Shown here: positions 4,702 through 8,896 of the stretch, piece after piece
Numbering within the stretch: the first letter of the stretch is position 1
Layout: every line of letters begins with the position of its first letter
Assembly (NCBI GenBank): GCA_028282395.1
Contig: JANQHY010000045.1
Span: 1 to 8,896, forward strand
DNA length: 8,896 nucleotides
Direction of reading: 5' to 3'
DNA from: Gammaproteobacteria bacterium
GTDB lineage: Bacteria > Pseudomonadota > Gammaproteobacteria > UBA12402
Position numbers and translations under genes: made by a program
Notes under the pieces: generated by a model
Seen by the model: only the letters and a program-made list of their open reading frames with translations
Told to the model about the DNA's origin: nothing
The model's database searches: none

Positions 4702-6483
4702 TCATCTGTTGAGTGTGTATCGGTCTGAGGTCCGCAGATCCTCTTTAGTGCCAGCGCCCTTAATTATTTGAATATGCCATAATTGTAAACTCATATTCAT
4801 ATCCTGTGCAAAACCTGCCAATGTTTCCAGATAAGCAATTCTGTCGTTAACCAGGCTAGTTTCATCCGTTAATAGTCGCTGTGTTACATCAGTTAAACTA
4901 TAGTTTGAAATCAGACCATGATTATATTTCAACCTGGCAACAGTATAGTTGCGTTTTTGTAAGACAACTGCTTGTTGTCCGAGAACAATCTGTTTTTTTA
5001 AGCTATCAATAGCATCGAGATCGTTATGGATTGTGTTATAAAGATCGCGGCGCGCCTGTTTTAGCGTGATAATCGCTTGCTGCAGTGCAACCTGGGCCGA
5101 TACGGTTGTTGCTTTTCTGCTTACATCATTGATTGGCTGATCATAGGTCAGTGTGGCCGATATGTCGTTGTCTGTCCAGAGTTTGGAGCCATTGCCAAAA
5201 TCAAATGAATGGTCAATGGCAAACGACAGGTCAGGCAGTTCATTGTTTTTTGCCACCTTAACATTACGGCGGGCGGATAGTATAGTGATGCCAGCCACCT
5301 GATAATCGACATTATGCTGCAGTGCATAGTGAAAACTGCTCTGGCGGTCCATAATCTTACCATTGCCACTTAATATTTTTCTATCTTGAGCGAGTTCGGT
5401 GTCGATATCGGGCAGTTGAAATGGCACGTTGCTCTCGAGACCAATGCTATTAAGAAGAATGCGTTTTGCGCTATCGATGCTATTCTTGTCGCGCTCAATG
5501 GTAACTTTCGTAGATGTCAGAGTTGACTGTAAATCGATGAGATCTGATGCAGCCAGGCGCCCGGCCTTAATTTTCATTTTATCAACTTCTATCATTTTTT
5601 CATAACGTTTTAGTGAACGTAAATCTATTTCGAGTTGTTGTTGTGAGCGGATCAGACTAAGGTAATTACCGATAACCCCGGTAATCGTTGTCGTGGCACT
5701 AGCAGAGAATTGTAACCTATTGATGCGTTCATTATCTTTGGCGTCGTTTAGACTGGCATCAACAACATCTCTACCAAAGCCGCGTAATAACTCTTGTGTT
5801 ATCTTTGTTGTCATTCCATGTGCGCTGGTGCCTTTACTGAAGGGATCAAAATGGCTGGCGCGCTCGTAAGTGTAACTATTGTCTTGTGTCAACTCTACTT
5901 GTGTCCCATAGTGACTAAGCCAATTTAGTGTGGGTGACAACGCTGCCTGGCGTGACCCAGTGGGTATTCTATCTGATACTGAACGGTTATAAGTATAACT
6001 ACCTTGCAAACTCAGTTGCGGATCAAAATTGTACTCCTCCACAATGAGATTGTATTTCTGTACGATCCGTTCGAGCTTATCAGATTTGAGAGTAAGATTG
6101 TGGCGCATGGCCAGCGCAATGGCGTCTGTTAAGGTTAATACCATTGGATGTTGCGGTGATGTTGTAACCTGCTGTCCAGCTAATGTTTTCGGGTAGTGTG
6201 TGGAAGTTGTGTTGGCATGATTAGCAGTTTTTGTTACAGGTTCTTTTTCAACTTCAGTAGTCGGCTTATGCGCGGCAGGGCGCGGTTCGCCAGCTAGTGG
6301 TGGTGATACCATCATGATATTGTCTGCTTTGGGAACAGGGTGGCAAGCTGAAAGTGATAGTGTTAGTGCTATCAGACTGCTCAGTATTATTGATAGGCGA
6401 GAACAGTTATTGTGGCAGGTAGCCGATTTTCTATTATGTCGCGTTATTTTCAAATATATCTTATGCACGATTCGATAATACAT
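4702..6483 (-). CDS. TolC/OprM-like outer-membrane efflux lipoprotein
   Basis: This 593-residue protein should form the trimeric outer-membrane exit duct of the pump. Two outer-membrane efflux (OEP) repeats are visible: about 113-350, starting LTLTDAIALAMRHNLTL and including ELLRGFGRDV (231-240), and about 380-565, with long helical segments such as LQQAIITLKQARRDLYNTIH. A lipobox (SLSAC, Cys47) predicts lipidation, as in OprM. Two features are odd. The signal peptide has an unusually long basic n-region of about 29 residues, and a Pro/Thr/Lys/His-rich linker of about 65 residues (48-112) separates the lipid anchor from the first OEP repeat. Together these explain why it is longer than usual for the family (roughly 450-500). 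The start is supported by AGGAG (6487-6491), 3 nt upstream, and by a promoter candidate just in front. The stop codon lies in the ribosome-binding region of the adaptor gene. Confidence 0.92.
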   Translation of the reverse strand: MYYRIVHKIYLKITRHNRKSATCHNNCSRLSIILSSLIALTLSLSACHPVPKADNIMMVSPPLAGEPRPAAHKPTTEVEKEPVTKTANHANTTSTHYPKTLAGQQVTTSPQHPMVLTLTDAIALAMRHNLTLKSDKLERIVQKYNLIVEEYNFDPQLSLQGSYTYNRSVSDRIPTGSRQAALSPTLNWLSHYGTQVELTQDNSYTYERASHFDPFSKGTSAHGMTTKITQELLRGFGRDVVDASLNDAKDNERINRLQFSASATTTITGVIGNYLSLIRSQQQLEIDLRSLKRYEKMIEVDKMKIKAGRLAASDLIDLQSTLTSTKVTIERDKNSIDSAKRILLNSIGLESNVPFQLPDIDTELAQDRKILSGNGKIMDRQSSFHYALQHNVDYQVAGITILSARRNVKVAKNNELPDLSFAIDHSFDFGNGSKLWTDNDISATLTYDQPINDVSRKATTVSAQVALQQAIITLKQARRDLYNTIHNDLDAIDSLKKQIVLGQQAVVLQKRNYTVARLKYNHGLISNYSLTDVTQRLLTDETSLVNDRIAYLETLAGFAQDMNMSLQLWHIQIIKGAGTKEDLRTSDRYTLNR

Positions 6484-6500
6484 CTACTCCTGTTGTCGCC

Positions 6501-6509
6501 ATTATAGCA
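6501..6509 (-). promoter_or_regulatory. extended -10 promoter for the efflux operon
   Basis: Read on the minus strand, TGCTATAAT is a complete extended -10 element (TATAAT at 6506-6501). No good -35 lies at 16-18 bp; the upstream bases are the end of trmB. Transcription would start near 6494, leaving a very short leader of about 11 nt that still contains the AGGAG ribosome-binding site. The core GTCTGCTATAAT is identical to that of the promoter at 1095-1106. The pump could therefore be expressed independently of hemE-trmB, although read-through from them is also possible. Confidence 0.5.
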
Positions 6510-6518
6510 GACTCGCAT

Positions 6519-7202
6519 CTAACAAGCGACATAGCGTAGGTCACTGATGTCATGGCCTAGACGTTGGCCGCGTTGTTCAAATTTAGTTAGCACGCGTTGC
6601 AATGGCGGCAGCACTGTTGTCATTTCGTCATTAAAGGGTGAGAAATCCTTTCTAGTTGCCATGGTTCGTTTAATATGGTCAACATAGTGTTGCCAATCAC
6701 TGGCGATATGCAGCATTGCACCAACGGTTAACTTACGCCGTAGTAATGTAACAAAAGCCGTTTGAATCAGACGCCGTTTATGATGGCGTCTTTTCGGCCA
6801 AGGATCGGGGAAAAAGATCTGCAGCGCGGCTAAACTGTTATCAGCAATGATCTGTTTTTGCAAAATATCTACGGCATCTTCGCAGTAAATGCGGATATTG
6901 GTTATCTGTTCTTTGCCAGCGGCAGCCAATAAGCTGCCAACCCCAGAACGGTAGACCTCGATACCAATAAAGTTGATTTCAGGATGGGCTTTGGCTTGGC
7001 TAAGCAAGTTCTCACCATTGCCAAAGCCAACCTCTAATACACAAGGGGCACTGCGGCCGAAAACTTTCTCAGGGTTAAGTTGACCTTGGTCGCTATGTAG
7101 GCCATAAGTTGGCCAGTAGCGGTTAATCGCGCTCTGCTGGCCCGTGGTTAATCGCCCTTCACGGCGCACAAAACTGAGGTTTCTTTTGGCGAAATCGATC
7201 AT
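6519..7202 (-). CDS. trmB: tRNA (guanine-N7-)-methyltransferase TrmB
   Basis: This cytoplasmic enzyme uses S-adenosylmethionine to make 7-methylguanosine at position 46 in the tRNA variable loop. The 227-residue protein shows the family signatures in order: N-terminal FVRREGRLTTGQQ (11-23), SAM-binding EVGFGNGEN (57-65), FIGIEVYRSGVG (79-89, with Glu82), Asp109, FPDPWPKRRHHKRR (131-144), SDWQHY (168-173) and the C-terminal TKFEQRGQRLGH (206-217). It is slightly shorter than E. coli TrmB (239), with no domain missing. The start codon lies 2 bp after the hemE stop and has only a weak ribosome-binding site, which suggests translation coupled to hemE. The efflux operon begins 35 bp downstream on the same strand. 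Confidence 0.96.
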   Translation of the reverse strand: MIDFAKRNLSFVRREGRLTTGQQSAINRYWPTYGLHSDQGQLNPEKVFGRSAPCVLEVGFGNGENLLSQAKAHPEINFIGIEVYRSGVGSLLAAAGKEQITNIRIYCEDAVDILQKQIIADNSLAALQIFFPDPWPKRRHHKRRLIQTAFVTLLRRKLTVGAMLHIASDWQHYVDHIKRTMATRKDFSPFNDEMTTVLPPLQRVLTKFEQRGQRLGHDISDLRYVAC

Positions 7203-7204
7203 AA

Positions 7205-8239
7205 TTAATCTTTATGATGGGTAAACTGCTGTACTGCCTCGATCATCACGGCAACATGGTCAGGAGAGATATCAGGCGTGATGCCGTGACCAAGATTAAA
7301 AATATGGCCGGGGTGATTACCAAATTGGGTAAGAATTTTGTCCACTGCCTGGCGAATGGTGTCAGGCGATTGCTTGAGCTGTGCTGGATCAAGATTGCCT
7401 TGGAGTGCAACACGGTCACCGACACGTGCTCTGGCTTCAGCAATATCCAGTGTCCAATCGATGCCAATACCGTTGCAGCCTGTTTTCGCTAACATTTCCA
7501 GATAGTTGCCAGTGGATTTAGTGAAAAGTAATGATGGCGGAAAATTCAATTCAGTAATAATTTGTTGCAGATAGGGTAGTGAGAACTCTTGGTACTGTTG
7601 TGGCGTGAGTAGACTGCCCCAGGTGTCAAATAACATAATGACGTCGGCACCGGCAGCCAGTTGTGCTTGTAGGTAAACCGTTACGGCAGCAGTTAAGGTA
7701 GCCAACAGTTGATGTAGGAGCTTTGGCTCCTGTTCGAGCATTGCCATGATAGTGCTGAAATCACGGGTTGACTCGCGTTTGATCATGTAGGTAGCGAGGG
7801 TCCATGGGCTGCCGGAGAAGCCGATAAGTGGAACAGAGTTGTTCAGCGCCTTTTTGGTGCGTTGAATGGCTGCCATCACATAACCGAGCTCTAATTCTGG
7901 GTCGGGGACTGCGAGTTGTTCAATATCACGGCGGTTACACAATGGTTGAGTAAATCGTGGCCCTTCACCAGGGATAAATTCGAGACCTAGCCCCATTGCA
8001 TCGGGAATCGTTAAAATATCCGAGAAGATGATTGCGGCGTCGAGAGGAAAGCGCTGTAACGGCTGTAATGTGACTTCACAAGCTAATTCAGGATTGCGGC
8101 ACAAATTCATGAAGCTACCGGCTTGCTGGCGGAGTTCACGGTATTCAGGCAGGTAGCGTCCAGCTTGACGCATAATCCATACCGGCGTTCTATCTACCGC
8201 TTCTCTATTTAATGCGCTGATTAAACGATGCTTTTTCAT
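7205..8239 (-). CDS. hemE: uroporphyrinogen decarboxylase HemE
   Basis: This cytoplasmic homodimeric enzyme of haem biosynthesis removes four acetate carboxyl groups from uroporphyrinogen III to give coproporphyrinogen III. At 344 residues it is near the usual length of about 350. Signature 1, PVWIMRQAGRYLPEY (19-33), carries the substrate-binding Arg24 and Arg28. IIFSDIL holds the catalytic Asp74. Signature 2, GFSGSPWTLATYMIK (140-154), holds Tyr151. FDTWGSLL provides the conserved Ser, and NLGHGI provides His318 near the C terminus. All known active-site residues are therefore present. The start MKKHRLISAL matches the family N terminus and has a weak AGAAG ribosome-binding site. A promoter candidate lies about 40-65 bp upstream, and trmB follows after 2 bp. 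Confidence 0.97.
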   Translation of the reverse strand: MKKHRLISALNREAVDRTPVWIMRQAGRYLPEYRELRQQAGSFMNLCRNPELACEVTLQPLQRFPLDAAIIFSDILTIPDAMGLGLEFIPGEGPRFTQPLCNRRDIEQLAVPDPELELGYVMAAIQRTKKALNNSVPLIGFSGSPWTLATYMIKRESTRDFSTIMAMLEQEPKLLHQLLATLTAAVTVYLQAQLAAGADVIMLFDTWGSLLTPQQYQEFSLPYLQQIITELNFPPSLLFTKSTGNYLEMLAKTGCNGIGIDWTLDIAEARARVGDRVALQGNLDPAQLKQSPDTIRQAVDKILTQFGNHPGHIFNLGHGITPDISPDHVAVMIEAVQQFTHHKD

Positions 8240-8277
8240 GTTCTTCTGCGGCCCATCTGTGACTATTTCAGTGCTCG

Positions 8278-8306
8278 ATTATGCGCAATTATTCATAATG
8301 ATGCAA
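8278..8306 (-). promoter_or_regulatory. candidate sigma-70 promoter for hemE-trmB
   Basis: On the minus strand, TTGCAT (8306-8301) and CATAAT (8283-8278) are separated by 17 bp. The -10 matches consensus at 5 of 6 bases and the -35 at 3 of 6. Transcription would start near 8271, giving a leader of about 30 nt before the hemE ATG. It lies in the 126-bp gap after the SGNH hydrolase gene. I saw no good terminator for that gene, so read-through is possible. Confidence 0.4.
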
Positions 8307-8365
8307 CTTTCTGGATTCGTATCGAGAAATTTTGTGACAGACCCTAAGCATGGCTGTGGTGATTG

Positions 8366-8896
8366 TCATTGAAGATCACTATCAACACTAGATGGGTTTT
8401 GTAGCATTTGATGAACAGTCGCGGCAATACTTTGATGTGCGGCAGTGGTGAGGTGTGACCAATCCCAGAAAAAGTAGCCTTTGCTATCTGGGCATATGGC
8501 TCCGCCGCTACTACTGTAGTTGCCATAATTATTGTCATAACAATATTTCTGCAGTGGTTCGGAAAAAGAGGGGATAGTTTTCTTGAGAAGGTCAGCAGTG
8601 TCGATCACAGTTACTTTCACGTCATGGTCATTGGTGAAGGAGCGCACCATATCATAGCGAAAGAAGCCATTGTAGATATTAATCGTCCGGCTAAGCAGCC
8701 AGCGTTGCCATGGCGTAAAGAGTAGATGTGCTTTCGGAGTGATGGAGATATTGGGGAGAGTAAATAGCACAAAATGGTGAATACCAGCATTATGTAGACG
8801 ATCCAGCTGCTGGCGTTGAATTTTTAACATAGTTTTAATGCATTGTATTTTAGCTTTGTAACAGGCAGGAGCTTCAAGATCATTAGCACCAATAGA
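8366..8896 (-). CDS. SGNH/GDSL-family hydrolase (lipase/phospholipase-like), C-terminal part, cut by the window edge
   Basis: The frame is open from the right edge to the stop at 8366-8368, giving 176 visible residues. The first reads SIGANDLEAPACY, so the methionine at 8830 is internal. GAND (residues 3-6) is block III of SGNH hydrolases and supplies the oxyanion-hole Asn. FFWDWSHLTTAAHQSIA near the end is block V, with the catalytic Asp and His. The N-terminal part, with the GDS nucleophile serine (block I) and block II, lies outside the window. The segment FTLPNISITPKA and the Cys-rich stretch before block V (CYDNN...ICPDS) resemble bacterial phospholipase/lecithinase-type GDSL enzymes, including Legionella PlaA-like proteins. 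Such enzymes are usually secreted and cleave acyl esters of phospholipids or lysophospholipids. The substrate cannot be told from this fragment. Confidence 0.85.
   Translation of the reverse strand, partial: SIGANDLEAPACYKAKIQCIKTMLKIQRQQLDRLHNAGIHHFVLFTLPNISITPKAHLLFTPWQRWLLSRTINIYNGFFRYDMVRSFTNDHDVKVTVIDTADLLKKTIPSFSEPLQKYCYDNNYGNYSSSGGAICPDSKGYFFWDWSHLTTAAHQSIAATVHQMLQNPSSVDSDLQ

Noticed and set aside
7214..7492. Plus-strand frame of 92 codons opposite hemE
   Set aside because: It is a shadow of hemE, which is identified by full-length signatures; its translation has no family features.
8344..8538. Minus-strand frame of 64 codons overlapping the SGNH hydrolase end
   Set aside because: It is out of frame with the hydrolase, whose block V motif lies in the other frame.
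1..8896. CRISPR array, insertion sequence, integrase or attachment site
   Set aside because: There are no regularly spaced direct repeats, no transposase or integrase motifs, and no flanking duplications were seen. The intergenic repeats at 875-1000 are the only mobile-like sequence.

Overview
The window looks like chromosomal DNA from a gammaproteobacterium. The RpoD region 4 sequence, HemE and TrmB are all of ordinary gammaproteobacterial type, and base composition looks like low-to-mid 40s % G+C by eye. Interspersed repeat motifs of the 'CATTGCGAGCG.AGCGAAGC' and 'CTCCCGC-AA-GCGGGAG' kind, plus an SGNH/GDSL lipase, would fit a host-associated lineage such as the Legionellales. That placement is only a guess from remembered sequences.

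Plus strand, left third: the window opens inside rpoD, the housekeeping sigma factor, which carries an unusual charged C-terminal tail. Next comes a compact intergenic region with a promoter candidate and several dyads. It is followed by a zinc-binding GFA-family protein (428-865), a 275-bp spacer made largely of degenerate repeat units, and a small Sec-secreted protein of unknown family (1141-1605) with its own extended -10 promoter.

Minus strand, right two thirds: genes run right to left. They are the C-terminal part of an SGNH/GDSL hydrolase (cut by the right edge), hemE (uroporphyrinogen decarboxylase), trmB (tRNA m7G46 methyltransferase, 2 bp after hemE), and then a complete four-gene tripartite ABC efflux system: TolC/OprM-like outer-membrane lipoprotein, MacA-like periplasmic adaptor lipoprotein, ABC ATPase and MacB/FtsX-type permease. 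The pump genes overlap by 4 to 35 nt, so they are a tight, translationally coupled operon. An extended -10 promoter candidate lies just in front of the outer-membrane gene.

How it fits together: the ATPase and permease would form a split MacB motor in the inner membrane, the adaptor would bridge the periplasm, and the outer-membrane factor would supply the exit duct. MacB-type pumps take substrates from the periplasm. Two local candidate substrates therefore deserve testing: porphyrin intermediates (hemE is upstream on the same strand) and the small Sec-exported protein encoded convergently 28 bp from the end of the permease gene. That small gene shares a 12-base promoter core with the pump operon. 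Neither link is proven by the sequence.
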